NCBI RefSeq assembly: GCF_020184175.1
Contig: NC_065532.1
Span: 39,804,287 to 39,868,286, forward strand
From: Aphis gossypii
Lineage: Eukaryota; Arthropoda; Insecta; Hemiptera; Aphididae
Direction of reading: 5' to 3'
DNA length: 64,000 nt
Made by a program: the position numbers and the translations under genes. Each line of letters begins with the position of its first letter. The stretch's first letter is position 1. Below the pieces are notes generated by a model. The model was not told the DNA's origin, searched no databases, and saw only the letters and a program-made list of their open reading frames with translations. Shown in pieces: positions 1 to 14,100 of this stretch.

Positions 1-856
1 TAGCACACTCGTACTTAATATTATGTTTATTTGCTACAAAAATTATTTTTGCCTCCACGCGTGAAAAGAGTTTAAGTTACGCCTATGTTCCAACCATTAT
101 TCATTTAAATCGAGTTAATCCCCTCGGAGTCTCCCTGTCAAGCCGTCAACTATAGTGCGAATACGCGTTATCGCAATGTGATGCATACTACGTCAATATA
201 GTATATACCTTTATCCGTTCTGCAGTGCTATTCGCACCCGACCTATATACATAATATTATATTGTATTTAGTACCTCAGTATGTATTGCAGTTTAATCAA
301 AAAACTCTTAAAAAGTAGGACGAGCTACAACAGAACCATTTATATTATTATACAGTCGATATGTGTATATATATATATATATGTATACCTGCAGTGTATA
401 TGCGTATTTTTGCGTAAAAAAAATGTAAACAACTCGTTTGTTTACGTTATACCTATCTATATTTTTTATTCACGTTCTGTTGGTTAGTTATTTTTTCTTT
501 CGGCAAAATGTTTGATTGTTAATACTGATAATACACTGTATATACCTATATATACACACAAGGTTTCGGCGTAAAGTCGAAACGGAGTTTAAAAAAAAAA
601 ATAAATAAATAAATATACTGCGTTTCGATAAATCAGCAGTCGTTATTATTCGTATATTATATTATGTGAGTTTAAATAGTGACTACAGCACATAAGAGTC
701 ATACGCATACATGCTGTACGACCGAGACAAAGATTTATGGAAATACGATTTACAAAAAAACTAATCGGACCGCCGCCGCCGCCGCAGTAATACCGCTGCA
801 AATTTATGTTAAATATTAAAGTGCGCGACACATATATTATAAAATAATATTCACAT

Positions 857-877
857 ACACACACACACACACACACA
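857..877. repeat. CA microsatellite
   Basis: A pure CA dinucleotide run of about ten units, flanked by TA-rich DNA. It generates the poly-Cys/Val open frame on the minus strand, which is therefore not a gene. Confidence 0.95.
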
Positions 878-2215
878 TAATATAATTTATACATATTATA
901 ATATATGTAGATTATTATAGACGCATGTAGAAAAGTACAATTTTACGAATATAATATAATATTATGCTAGGTAATTTTTTTCGCTATCATTCGATCCCCG
1001 GGGCGAACCCATACAATAAAACTGATATGGTTGTTCCGTCATCGGGATGAGCGCGTGTTTATCGCACCATAAAACCGGATCCGTTTACCCGTCTGATCTG
1101 ACGCAACTCGACCGTCCCGAGACACACAGACACATATCCACGCATAAATACTACGCATACAGACGCGCGCCCGCGCTTGCGTCGACACACTATACACAAT
1201 ATAATACTCGTATTTACATATATACATATATATTATTATATATACGAATACGAACGTAATATATATTGTCCCTATATATATTTGTATCTGCGTAGGAATA
1301 AATGTATAAGAATAATAATAATAATAATATCGTATCACACCACATAATATATATATAGATATTTATTATTATACTGGTATATTACATAATATATAATATA
1401 GAATATGAAGTATATATATGCGCGGCAGCGGCGACGGCGAAGACGACGTTGATACCACCGCGAGTATCGCGTATCAACGATACCGCGTGCTGAGGACAAC
1501 CGTATAGTTCGCATCGACATAATAGATATTACTATATAAGCGTAAGTACATAATATTATAATATCGTATAGGTGTATACTGAAACAAGACATACTATACC
1601 GTGCTCCGGCGCAGAGGTATATATGTAGTCGTGTATACATGGGTGGAGATCCTAGCGGGGGGCTGAGGAGCTAAGCCTCTGCTGATGTAATAGCACTCCC
1701 CTCTCCAAAAAAACTCGAGTTTTTACTCCGCGTTGAAATACGAAAACATTTTTTCCAACTCTACGTTGGGTTAGGTTAGGTCCGATAATCGACCAAGTCT
1801 AAGTATTATTGAAATAATGAAATTAACTTTTTATAAATTATAAGCATCATATTACTTTATATTTATTTTTAAAAATATGCGTGTAAATGAACAATAATAT
1901 TATTATCTCACTTCGAAAGCTAATAGCCAATATTTATAAAAAAAAAGGTTCTGATGCAAGAAATAATTAATAGAACAAGACTCTTATAGAAAGAATAAGG
2001 ATTTAGTGGATCTACGTAATTACTTAAGAGGACGTTATACCCGCATTTGTTATGTTTCTGTCTTACTAACGTAGGTACATCATAGCAAATTTGTATTCAG
2101 CAGAACACACTTTGTGATGTTATAGCTTTATTAATATTAAAGTAAATTTACCTATTATCAAATTTAAAGGTAAGAATATTATCTAGAAAATGGTATATAC
2201 TTTTATTGATATTAT

Positions 2216-2450
2216 CATAGGCACCGGCCGCCGACTGCATGGGTGCTCGGGGGCCGCAGTCTCCATTGAAAAGATTGAGATTTGAATTTAATTTAAGAGG
2301 AGACAGTTAAAAATATAAGATAAGTAGTCTACTTCCTGCGTCTCGACTCTGGTTAACCACATACATTTAAATTATTTTGAAGGGCAAAAGTTATGGATAA
2401 TAATTTGTAAATTCGGTTCCCATTGGTGTTTACAAAACGTGGCACCTATG
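2216..2450. mobile_element. hAT-like MITE, about 235 bp
   Basis: The element begins CATAGGCACC and ends GGCACCTATG. The reverse complement of that end is CATAGGTGCC, so the termini are inverted repeats matching at 8 of 10 positions. It is flanked on both sides by GATATTAT (2208-2215 and 2451-2458), a perfect 8-bp direct repeat. The match extends to 11 bp if CAT is counted. Eight-bp target duplications are typical of the hAT superfamily, and 235 bp with no open frame fits a non-autonomous MITE. The left 50 bp are strikingly GC-rich compared with their surroundings. Assignment to hAT is inference from target-site length and the terminal bases. A Mutator-like origin (9-11 bp duplication) is the alternative if the element starts at 2219. 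Confidence 0.62.
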
Positions 2451-4478
2451 GATATTATCATTTTAAAATAAATTAAGTATTAATATTTTACACAGCTATA
2501 ACGTCTTTTTGAGATGTGAAAGCAACAGGCCATAATGTGATCTATGTGAGTTGAAGCATAAAAAATCGACGGAGATAGGGAGACATTTTGCAATGGTCCT
2601 TAAGACTTAGATGGATAAGCTAAGATAAAAAGATAAGAAGTAAAAAGAGGTGATGGGATCGTACATGAAATTTTAAAATTTAATATTAACCACATTGTTT
2701 ATATAATATAATATAATAATGTAAACACATTAGCCTGATAATATTAAAACTGTAATGTAGCTTTATAATCACACATTAGCCAGTCAATATTATCTAATAT
2801 TGTTATCATAGCATACATATTACATATTATACAGAAAAACTAATACAGAACTATTGAACAGGATAAACAAGGCTGTATAAAATATAGATAGGTAAGTACC
2901 TAGACAATAAAAACACAAAACCACGGCTGCAGACCGTACATAATAATATTATACAATATTTACAAAGTATATAATATACGCTATTTGCTGTACGTATTAT
3001 ATATGTTCACGGAATGGACTGATAAAAAATTAATCGTATACGATTTTCCATTACAAAATAACGAAACCGTTGTGCTTACGAGCAGGAGAACGGAATAGAA
3101 AAATAATATTATGTAGAAACACGTGTATATAAATATATATAAGTATATCATATATATATATATGCGATGGACGAAAAATCCGCGGACCGTGTACCGAGTA
3201 TAAAACGATAGTGATCTGCCCGCGGCGGCTGTGCTGTATTATAATAATAATTATTGTACATAATATAGACTAGATTATTATATAGTTACTATTTAAGTGT
3301 ATATATATACACACACTACCTATCCGTCCGTCGTATCGCCCTGCGCCGGTCAGCCGCGCTACGCCGTGCCGCTTCGGATTTATAATGATTTCATTCCGCT
3401 GATCGGATAATGGTCGCTATATAATAATATTATAGTCGGATAATTGGACACAGAAACGGTTACAGAACGCGTACACAATATATATATATATATAATATGC
3501 TCTTCTGGCCGTCGCACGGGCCGCCACCGATTTATTATGAAATTAAATCGTCTTGCCCTAAAATCTCTGACCCATCACATCGTGTAATTATGCACCGCGA
3601 GAGATTAGTGTTTTGCATCTATTTTATTATTATTATTATTATTTTTTATTTGAATTTAATTTTTTTTTCTTCTTTATTGTCACGGTCGTTGGACTTGAGC
3701 GCTGATGGTTTACCGCGACGGCCGAACAGAGCCAAAAACGTTTTTCGTAGAACGTATATATAATATATATAATAATATATTATTGTTATTTTAAATAGAC
3801 AATGGCTCCAGTCGTTTTCATATATATATAATATAGAATTATTAAAAACGCAAGTGGGTACTTATACACGATTTTTAGTTATTATATGTTTTGGATATGT
3901 TTTTGATGGATATCAAATATCGAACGAGTCAAACGTATATTATTGTTTGTTTTATTGCCGGTTCGGGTTTGATATTTTAGAGCGGTAGTATTGGGTAGCT
4001 TGTTTATTTTCTGCCAAACAGTATTTTTTTTGGTTTTTTAGTTTTTTAAGTTTTTTAATAAACAAATAAATAATTTTAAATAATAATTATTATGCTTATC
4101 GGACAAAGAAGCGTGTGACTATTATATTATAATATTATAATATATAGGTGCTCATACTTCGTAATCAGAAAAAATTGGAAACTAAAATAAAGATGTGTAA
4201 TATTTAATATTTACCAAATAATTGATATATGATGCAATTTAAATTAAGTACATATACATAAGATGTATCATTACTTGTTTCAATTTTCGATAAATTTAAA
4301 ATTCAAAAATCATATGCTAATAAGTAAGGACGGTGAAGTAAATTAAAATAGGTAATATACTAATTTTAGTATTAAAAGTATTTTTTTTTTTATTTTAGTT
4401 AAGTAATATGCTTATTTTGTGAATATACCTAACATCAATTGTTACCAAACTGGACCAAAATATGGTAAAACCTTGGTA

Positions 4479-4910
4479 GTCTGGTTAACTCAAAACGAGA
4501 GTCTTTGTCCGCATAAGTGGTTTGTCCGGATTACTGAAAAGTTATCAAAGATACTCAAATAATCAATATATATATTTATTATGTATATTGTTTTTACTAC
4601 CTTTTTTTAGCAGTTTTGGTAAAATATACCAAAAAAAAAAAAAAAATCATAAAAGTATTTAATAATAAGTGATTATGTATCCAAAAACGGGTAAGTCAAT
4701 TTAATATAATTATTTATTATTGGAGAAATCAGTACCTTATTATTTTTAGTGCTTTAAAATTTTTTAACTATTAATGTATTAATTCAATGGTAAAGAGGGA
4801 AAAGGGATCTTGGAGATCCGAAGAATAACAAAATTGTTGTAGATAAATTTATTTCATATAATAGTATGTTAATAATGTGCCATCCGGACTAACACGTTCA
4901 CCGGATTCAG
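4479..4910. mobile_element. Possible decayed Tigger/pogo-like element
   Basis: GTCCGGAT at 4524-4531 and ATCCGGAC at 4882-4889 form an inverted pair 350 bp apart. Both are embedded in longer stretches (about 4479-4536 and 4881-4910) with the TCCGGA, CTCGTTT and ACTAA vocabulary seen in pogo/Tigger-type terminal repeats. No transposase frame remains between them. Exact ends and target-site duplication (expected TA) could not be fixed, so this is a weak call. Confidence 0.25.
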
Positions 4911-7900
4911 TTTCTATAGGTTATTCTGTAATATAATTAACAATATGTTACAATTTTCCCTTTATCAATAGGCATATAATAAAATAAGAGTAACAATTAA
5001 GAATTTTAAAAAAATCGACTCAAAAATAAATTTATTTTATTTAAAACGGCAGAAGATAAACGATAAACTGATTAGTTATTGATTAGTGCAAATTATATAT
5101 ACTTTATTGGTGTACCGACGTGCACACACATATTATGATTAACACAAATTTCATTATAACATATATCGTTTTGTTATTATAATATAATTGCACTTGAAAA
5201 AATTTGATATCCTCGACAATATTCAAATGACATTTATTAACAGTAGCCATTATTTTTCAAGTACCCACTCGATAAGAACAATTAAATTATTAAAGGTTAA
5301 ACCTGTACATTCAAAAATCAAAACACAATAATCGTATCGTATATTGTACGTTTTCATTTTCATGCACCTTCAATATTGGTGTAAACTTAAGAGACAAAAG
5401 ATAAGTAATAACTGAAATGTTAAAACGATCCAATTAAAATACTTTATCTAAAGCATACTAAGCTGTATTTTCTGTAGGTATAGCAACATGGGTCATTGAG
5501 ATTATATTTTTTGTCTTGTACTTTATACGATCATAATAATTATAGACAATAGTCATAGTTTAAAAACATTTTAGATCAAGCGATTTTACAAGTTTTAACC
5601 CATATGTCAACTCATATATTTTTATTGTTATTGCTTTTAAAGATTTTTTACTCCGACATCAAATAAATAAATTGTAAAATAAAAATAAAAATATGAAACA
5701 TGATCACCCTTTCTCTAATTTTCTTTACCCCTCCCCCCATCCTCACCAAAGTTTTATTATTACAACGCTGATACTATAATAATTCTAATGTTTCTAACAG
5801 TTTTATGTCACCACATTTTCGGGGGCTATTTATTATTAGTGATCGTTATGTGAGTCATAATATGATTTATGTTGTACAATATATTATCACCGCCGTAAGT
5901 CGTGCGCCCAGACAAGGATTCAACAGACAATTTTACGGGTTATGTCAGCCGAGTTCGTAAAAAACGAGGACCGTTGAAAAATAAATAAATAACCCCTATA
6001 TATTTAATGGTGATTTGCGAAAACAGTTTTACACAGTTCATAAAAAAGAGCAAAGAGACAACTAGATAAGTGTTTCCTGTAAATATTACTACGAATCATC
6101 GTCGTTCTTTTTTAACCAACATATCCCACCAATTTTCCCATCTATATACAATATATTATATATATTATATGTATATAAAAATATTTTCAATCAGTATTCA
6201 ATTTACTCCCTTTAGTTACCGAATTTACGAGTACTGCGAATGACTTGGTCGCATGTGCATCCTTAACGTCTAGCAAGTCATATTTTTGTTTAACTTCCAT
6301 ATTTTCAGAGACGTCACTAATAGATAAAACTGTCATTCCGAGTTCAAATGATTATGTCCATGGTCCATAGGTGAACCTAAAATCATAGCATGATGATGTA
6401 TAAATCTAGGTTAATATCTACAATAAACAAATACATGCACGATTAACTGTTAAAAACAATCTTTTATAAAGACATTAGCTATTTCTTATAATTTTACTGA
6501 CTATGAATGTTCTGAGAAAATTAAATACTTATATTAATTATGATGAACTATTTAATTATACCTAGCTATGTACAGTTATAATTGTATGTAATATATTATG
6601 TGAATTCTTTATGGGATATTTTAAATATTGTATACATTAAGCCTATTTTTATTTGCAGAAATACGTCATATTTTTCTGCTTAAAAATGTAATTTAATTCG
6701 ATAATGTAATATATTATAATATCAAATATCAATATCTGATATTAACTAATTTATTAGTTTGAAAAGTTTTATTTTTTTGATAAACAATTTATATTACATC
6801 ATGAGTCATGATTATGGTTATCTACTATACTATCTATATACCTATGTATAAGTGTAGATAACCGAGGTTGTGACTGTAATGATATAAGATGAACATTTTT
6901 TTGGTCATGACTCATTAGTCATTACATACCTGACAAAAATGTCTTTGTACATATGTATTTTCTGTTTAATACTATGCTACGAAACTAAGATACGAATTTT
7001 TTAAAAAATAGAGAATAATGCATTAGTTTAAACTGTTTAATGTATATTAATTTATCAAAAAAAAAAAAATGTTCAAAGTTAATTTGAATTAAAAATTTTT
7101 TATCTAATTTATTTTGTGAGTATTCACTAAAAATAAAATTTATTGTACGTCACATTTAATTCGGCTATTACCATGTTTTCTCATCATAAACTATTTTTTC
7201 ATTTTTACTTTCATTTGTGTCCTATATTTGTTTTAATTACAGTATTGGTGGTGTCATATTTAAATTACCTATACCTATTAACTTTTTCCCATGTACTTAA
7301 TTTTTAATAATAATAATTAGTCATTTATTAATATATTTATAATTAGTTACTCAATAATATTAACAACCTACTGTAAATAATTTAATGATTTAGGGTATTA
7401 ATGCAAATAAATGGTTAACATAAATTAATAATTGATTGAGGCCATCGGGCATCGTCTAAGTACAAAATAAATTATGTATCGTTGAAACGTTCCATAAATA
7501 TTCAAATTGAAAAAAAAGAAGTACATAAAATAAATCTAAAACAAAATACAGTGTTTGCTTTCAACATCGAATGCCTCTCTGTTATACTGCACTAATTGTT
7601 ATTTTTCACGATGAGAAAACGCATTTTGTACATGCAATCTACTGCAGCATTTCAAAAACTTTATCAATCCAATAATCTTATAGTTTGATAACTTCATAAT
7701 CAAGCTCATTCGACCATGAGTTATAATATAGTAATAGTATACTCGTGTTCCCGGAAATCTTCACTTCCCTTGCTGGATTCATAACCCATTGTCTACGGCG
7801 AAGGTGCATATCGTCTACATTATGGATCACGTTATGTAGTCTGTTTCATAACAACTTATTAATACTACTAATATAAATTACAATTTACAATATATATGTA

Positions 7901-9420
7901 TAGATATACGTTGTACGAAGGTACTTATATAAACCTATTCAACCTACAATTTCCCGTGAATTTAAAATTTCCTATAGGCTTAGCTGTGCGAAAAAACGGT
8001 ACAAAAAGCAGTTGAAGTCTCTTGCAGATCGTGTAACTTAACGATTTTTGAATAAATATCAAGAATGTCTTATGTTTTTTTTTATAGGTTTCGAGTAAAA
8101 AAATCTGAACTCAATTACAAAAAATAGTAAATATATTATATCTATAATATCTATGTATGCAAATATACTCTTATATAATTAACCCATATAAATAATAAAT
8201 TACATGAACATTTCTGTATCAATGGAATTCATAATCGCAGTCTTATAAACATAAAAATGTAATTAAAAGTTGGTTTAATACTATAATTGGATTTAAAATA
8301 GAAGTTACCACTATATATTTTATCAAACTGAATAGCGCACAGTAAATTTCGAGAGCTTGGGAACTATTCATTACAATAGTCATAGTATAATAGTATACTA
8401 CCATAAATTGCACATTATGTTTTATTTTATTTTAATTATTACATAAATATATGTATATTAAAAATGATTTACTTTCTACATCACTGATAAAAATAAATCA
8501 TTTACCAAGTCAAGAACAGGATGTTCAATAATAAAAGTTGGATCGAATTTTAACCAAATATATTTCAATGAAAACTCATTATATTCCTTTTATTTATAGG
8601 TATTATAACTTATTATACATTTATTATAATACCAAGTTACTTGTCCTACATCAAATACACTTTTTTAAATTTTATTGTTACATAAATAATGTTTTTAATA
8701 ATAGAAAAAATATTTAAAAGGTAATACCTCAGTTATTTTTTGGAATACTAAAGTAATAAACGAATATTTTAATAAATTGAATGAATTTCGTACCAAAGGC
8801 ATAGAATATAAAACGATTAAATAAAGAAAAATCTAGTTATAATCCATAACCTTAAAAACTATATGTAATCATTTCTAAATATATCATTTAAAATATGTTT
8901 GTATAATGTTTATCATATTATAATGCATTATTAACTACAAAACGGCAAACTTTCATTTATTAAATATTTTAATATATTATATTAAATGTCTGGTTTATAA
9001 GATATTCTGATTTTAGGGAAAAAAGTAATCGCGAATCTCTTATAAGTTGGTAAAGGTAATAAGGAAAATTGTGTTTTTTGAAAAAAATTCAACAACAACT
9101 CAAGTGGTTTAAAAAAAATTTGAATTTGTTATTTCAACCAATGTCAAATAAAATAATAATAAAATAATCGCAATTATAAATTAATGCAATTCCGCTTATT
9201 AAATATTTTATAGTAGGTAGGTATAGTAATAATATTTAGTGTCTATGTATATGTGATATTCTCAAAACACAACCACCGATGGCTTCAGAGGACTTGTGGA
9301 CGAAACCCAGAACGTGGGTTATTCCCAAGTGAATAGATAATAATATTTTAATGTCCGTTATGGGTAATATAGGAGTATTAAAATAGTACCTGTGCACAGT
9401 CGATAATGGTTATTATTTTA

Positions 9421-10402
9421 ATTTTCCAACAACTGCTGTCTTCGCCGAACGGCGTACGTACGCGTAGTAGTAAGCAATACGCATTATAAATATACGATTT
9501 TTTTTTTTTTTTTGCACTCGTAAGTCGTAATTCTGCCCCGATTGGCCACGGTCGTTTCGGTGCATAATATTATTACCATATACCTAATATCATTACTATT
9601 ATTATTATTATTTCCGAGAGATACCACGCAACCGCACTACGAGTATATACCTATTGGTAATTGGTATATACCATACGCTACCTATATTATATTATAATAA
9701 TATAATATACGTGCGTACGACGGCGCGGCGGCGGCACATCACTAGCGCGGCGCGCGGCGCACGAAGGCCAGGTAACACGCATAGGTGCCGGTTATCCCCT
9801 TTGGCCGTCCTGCGCACACCGCGCACCGGCCGAAACCGATTCAGTACGCCATAACTCGTTCGGCTGTTCTAGTGGTTCGCTCTCGCGCGCGCAAACGTAA
9901 ACGCACACACGTCGTATCTGTTCACCCGCGCACGCGAAACGTCGTTCGGTCGTCGGTTTTTTTTTTTTAAAGTATCGTTATTGTTTCGGAGCTCTACTGT
10001 TTGTCGGAGAAAAAGTGAAAAAATAAATCACAAGTTGTCGCATCGCCACCGCGACTCGTCGGGCAAAAAAATCGCTAGTGCGCCGGTTCGCTCCCGATCG
10101 CGGCCGTTTACATAGACGTATTTATAGTAGTCAATTTCAATTTTTTTTTCGACCGAATTTCGTCGCGTCGTCGTTCGTTCGTTTCGGAAGATAATAATAA
10201 TTGTATCGTCGTAAGCACTTCCGTCTACTGTTTTCAGCAACAGACGGAGCATACCCGAGACCGTTCCCGCGGTTTTCCGGCAAACGTCGGGTCGTTTTTC
10301 GATTTCGATTCGCGGGGTTTTCCTTTTGATTTTTTTTCACCGTATTCGCGTAAGACATGTCTTTGACATGACCGCGTTCCCACCGACTTGCTGCCAACAA
10401 CA
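9421..10402 (+). promoter_or_regulatory. GC/CpG-rich promoter and 5'UTR of the SoxF gene
   Basis: A roughly 1-kb GC- and CpG-rich island sits in otherwise AT-rich DNA directly upstream of coding exon 1. No clear TATA box was found. A TCAGTA initiator-like motif lies at 9841-9846 with GGTTC 31 bases further on, but the start site cannot be placed with confidence. The leader carries upstream ATGs. One at 10357 gives a 4-codon uORF (stop 10369-10371). One at 10368 opens a 26-codon uORF ending at 10448, out of frame with and overlapping the main ORF. Such arrangements commonly reduce translation of the main frame. Transcript boundaries are inference. Confidence 0.6.
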
Positions 10403-10448
10403 ATGTCTTCTTCGTCTGGTGTCGCCGATCCCGAACCAGACACTATGA
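10357..10448 (+). promoter_or_regulatory. Two uORFs, one overlapping the Sox start codon
   Basis: uORF A is 10357-10371 (four codons). uORF B begins at ATG 10368, runs 26 codons in another frame through the main ATG at 10403, and stops at 10446-10448. Because B ends 45 bases inside the main coding region, ribosomes starting at B cannot easily reinitiate at the Sox ATG. Both ATGs have G at -3. Whether they are on the mature mRNA depends on the unmapped transcription start. Confidence 0.55.
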
Positions 10449-10491
10449 TACAAGACAACATCGCTGCGGCGTACGCGCCTTCCGGTTACTC
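10403..10491 (+). CDS. Sox15-like (SoxF): SoxF-family HMG-box transcription factor, coding exon 1
   Basis: This exon encodes the first 29 residues plus two bases of a Ser codon. The ATG at 10403 has A at -3 and is the first in-frame Met after a TGA at 10364-10366, so the start is well defined. The peptide is Ser-rich then acidic (starts MSSSSGVADPEPD, ends AAAYAPSGYS). It contains no recognised domain, as expected for the variable N-terminus of a SoxF protein. The exon ends at a consensus gtaagt donor (10492). It leaves two bases that are completed exactly by the one-base start of exon 2, which joins the frames without a stop. The link to exon 2 rests on phase, strand, consensus splice sites and the CpG-rich promoter in front. 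No transcript was available to confirm it, and another first exon is possible. Confidence 0.7.
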
Positions 10492-11137
10492 GTAAGTGTT
10501 GACTATCATTAATTATAATAAATCTTTTTTATTTTGTCTTTTACGACTCTATTGCCCATGTTATAAGCCGTATTTACTCTCGCACTTTAGCATAGGTACT
10601 ATTATAGGAATCTTTACATTAATACAACTGCAGTTTTTGATGTAGAAAAAAGCAGGAAAGTTGTCGCTAGGCTTTTCAAAAATCAACTCTTCACCCTTTA
10701 CTTTTTGCGGTTTTTGAAAAACACAATACCATTATCACTGTATAATATAAATAGAAGTTGTAGATGATGATCATTTAATAAAATAATATAAGTGTCCACG
10801 GATTTCCATTTATTACCATCAAAATTGTATACTAAAATTTTTTAGACAGTCAAATTTTATTTTTTTTTCACTATAACTTTGGTCAGTCTAATCCCATAAA
10901 TATATCGTGAATTTATTCGTACTAACTCGCACTTCTTAATCTATGCTGGTGGATAGGAAATTTAGGGTCGGTTTTTTGTGTAGTGCATTTTTTTACATCA
11001 TTAACTGTGCGTAACAACACTTGTTATTTAAACGTACCTAACTAATTGTCGTTATATTTTACAAAAAATATGTGGTGTTGAATTTATTTATCATTTCGTC
11101 GATGTATATTCGATTTGCCTATCGATTTAAATGATTC

Positions 11138-11187
11138 GATGGCACCAAGTATACCAATACCTGATGGTACCAAGTATACCAATACCT
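11138..11187. repeat. 25-bp tandem duplication
   Basis: Two adjacent 25-bp copies (11138-11162 and 11163-11187) differ at a single base (C/T at copy position 6). The unit contains GGYACCAAGTATACC. This is a recent local duplication 650 bp inside intron 1. Confidence 0.95.
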
Positions 11188-14100
11188 AAGGTTAGATCGT
11201 TGCTGTACAATTCCTGCAGATCTTAATGATGACCAATTTAATCCAACGATGAAGTTATTTTTTCTTTATTTGTGTGCGCTAACGTTTAAGTCGTTACATT
11301 CATCAAAAACATAACACCGACGAAACATTTATAATTACATACAAGATACTATCGTCCATAATCATAATAAATAAAAATAACAGAATGAAACAAGCATTTA
11401 TCACAGATTAAGGAACTCGGTGAAAGGAAGAGTGCTAATGTGTCGTATATAATAGGTATGTGGCATTTGTGTGTCTATTCTCTTCTCTTGAAGAACGAAA
11501 ATCCCGATGACCTATGACTTCCGTTGAAACGTTATTGTAGGTACTAGGTAAAAACACTTTTTTTCTGGGTCAGTATTTTAATTCTAATGGAATATTTATG
11601 ATAAGTTTATTACATGAATATAAATACTCGTACATATTATATCGAACAAGAAAAAATATCGCTGTGCGTTTTAATTCTGGTAATAAAATACGAAAATTAT
11701 AGTTAGTAATATGTGCATGCCATTAACATTCTTGTCTCCCATCATTTGTAGCACTCGAAACGTAAATTTATAAATTTTATCTTAACTTGGTGTACAGTCA
11801 GTCCTTCTTTTAGTTAAAAATTTTGTCACGAAACTATTTTTAAGCATATCCGCCAAGGCCGAGTCTACACCAGAACTAATTGACCTCACATGAAACTTTT
11901 ATCTTGTAACGCTGTTAAAAGTGCGGTTTTTTTCCAACGTAAAATATTCCACGGGAACGACTATAAGGTGTTGGTTTTTTTTTTATTGCTGCCGTAAAGA
12001 TAATTTTATTCGGAATCATAAAACCCGCAACCAGCCAATCGTCACACGACGCAGCTTCCATTGGCCCGTGTCATATAATTTAATCAAAACTTGTGAAAAT
12101 ATACGTGTCTTGATTGATGCGTAATTGTTTGGTCAGTCGAAAACAGATGCTCAAATATAGTTTTGTTCGATAAAAAAAAAAAAAAATCGTTTTATTCTTA
12201 TTTATATATTATATCATTATTGTTAACATAATAATAATAATAATTATTATTATTATTATTAAACACACTCACAAACTCTTTCTCGAAATTGAAACTATTC
12301 GCAAAGTCACTATCAGTAATTGTCAAATGGTGTAGTATAATAATATGTGCATATAGTATGACTTCTCTATATACCTTCAAGTACACGTAGACTGTTCGAT
12401 ATCATTATAGTTCCATCCCATATTTAAACGAGTACAGACAACAATATTACAGTACCTAAATAAACATGTAATTTCCTTTAAGATTTTCATCACGCGTATA
12501 AAAAGAACATTTTTGCACACAGTGATAATTTGTAGCCATGTAGGTATATGATCGATATGATTTCGGTATTTCTCAATTCTTTTACAGTGCACACACAATA
12601 ATAATAATAATAATATATATGCATACGCGTATAGCCTTAGTCTATACTCTTTATAGTTTATATACATAATATAATGCAACCACTGCGTGTAGTCTAAATT
12701 TCACTTTAAACACACATTCGATGTTTTTTTTTTCTTTTATCATTAACACAACGCCGCCACATGTACTTTCGTCATCGAAAGCAATATGTTCTCTCGAGAC
12801 GGCTAGAACGCGTAGGTAACACGTTATCACATTTTCGAGTAAGAACTATAAAAACAAACAATATCGCACTTCCTGTAAACATGCGTCTCTGTGTATAATT
12901 ATCTTTGGTTAATACCTTATTGACCGTGTTTTCATAGAACATGATATTATGTACGTATAATAATATAATAAAGCTACTGAATTGCGCGATATAATAATAT
13001 AATATTCTATAAATAAATCATGGTCGAACTAAACAGCTGTGTGTCTACCAAGCGACAACAAAAAGTGTGTGGTGCACTTATACATAGTAGCAGTATTATA
13101 GACTATAATATTATATAGGTATTGTCTTCCATATAAATTGTCCAACCACCACACATGCATAAAATACGCTTTTCTTATTTTTGTTAATCTTACAATGAGA
13201 GTAAATACAACGGGAGTATTGGCCTGACTCTTGACCTCTATTATTATTAATCTCGAGAAAAAAAAACCCGATAAGTATCTGGTAATTAGGCCGTATTATC
13301 CAACGTAGGCCTTTTATCATAATATATTATACCCTTTCACTCGATCCCGCGCAGTTGTTATCTACGCATCGCGATGCGTCATTGGGAAAATAAACCATTA
13401 TGCTTTTAAGTAAAATTAACCGGCATTAATAGGAAACGGATCTAGCGGAATAGTAAAATTTGAGCAACATTATTAATATGCATGAGTTAGATCTACTATT
13501 TTAATTTGTTGTAACAATTTAAGCGAACGAGTTCCCACAGAATTTTTCTTTCTAAAATTATTTACTTTTATTTTTGCCATAAAAAAATAATAATAATAAA
13601 ACAGAACAAAAAATAGTTGTTCTTCTTATCCGTTTTCAATAATCAAAGAAGTATGTGGATTGTGATCTGGGGGCGTGACGCGTGAGCTAAACGTTTACGA
13701 GAAATAGTCAGGAAAGATATTTAATATGACGTATATTTTATATTTTTATTATACGTTCCTACCAAAATTACTTTCTTGTATAAGAGAAAACAATGTTTAT
13801 ATTATACTTTTTATTTGTATTAAAATATTTTTAAAAAAATACACAATCTTTTGCTGCAGTGGACTGTGGTGCGATTATTTTTTTTATTGGTCATTATTTA
13901 GTGTTGATAATTTTGTTGACGAGTATTTTGTGTTTTTATTTTTTATTTATGCGTTACCTAAAATACTATTATAATAGTTTATTATATAGACATATAGTAA
14001 TATAATTAATTGTATGGAATATTCCACTAATTTCGTAAATAATTTAAATTTATAAATTCGTATTCTTTTTATAGACGAGAAAATGCTATTATATCATTTA

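Larger units (their letters stand above)
1..9420. other. Upstream intergenic AT-rich region, no gene recognised
   Basis: No convincing protein-coding gene is visible on either strand. The open frames here are short and rich in Ile, Tyr, Arg and Cys, as produced by TA and CA repeats. GC-richer patches occur at about 1.04-1.20, 1.42-1.50, 1.64-1.70 and 3.16-3.75 kb. The patch at 1640-1700, with runs of G and C, and the unique-looking stretch to about 2.6 kb have the texture of a dispersed repeat, but the class is unresolved. A short DNA transposon is annotated separately inside it. Two TTAGG units, the arthropod telomere motif, occur at 1771-1780. Two units are too few to call a telomeric tract. 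Confidence 0.6.

Noticed and set aside
1771..1780. TTAGGTTAGG, arthropod telomere repeat
   Set aside because: Only two units, with no tract and no subtelomeric context.
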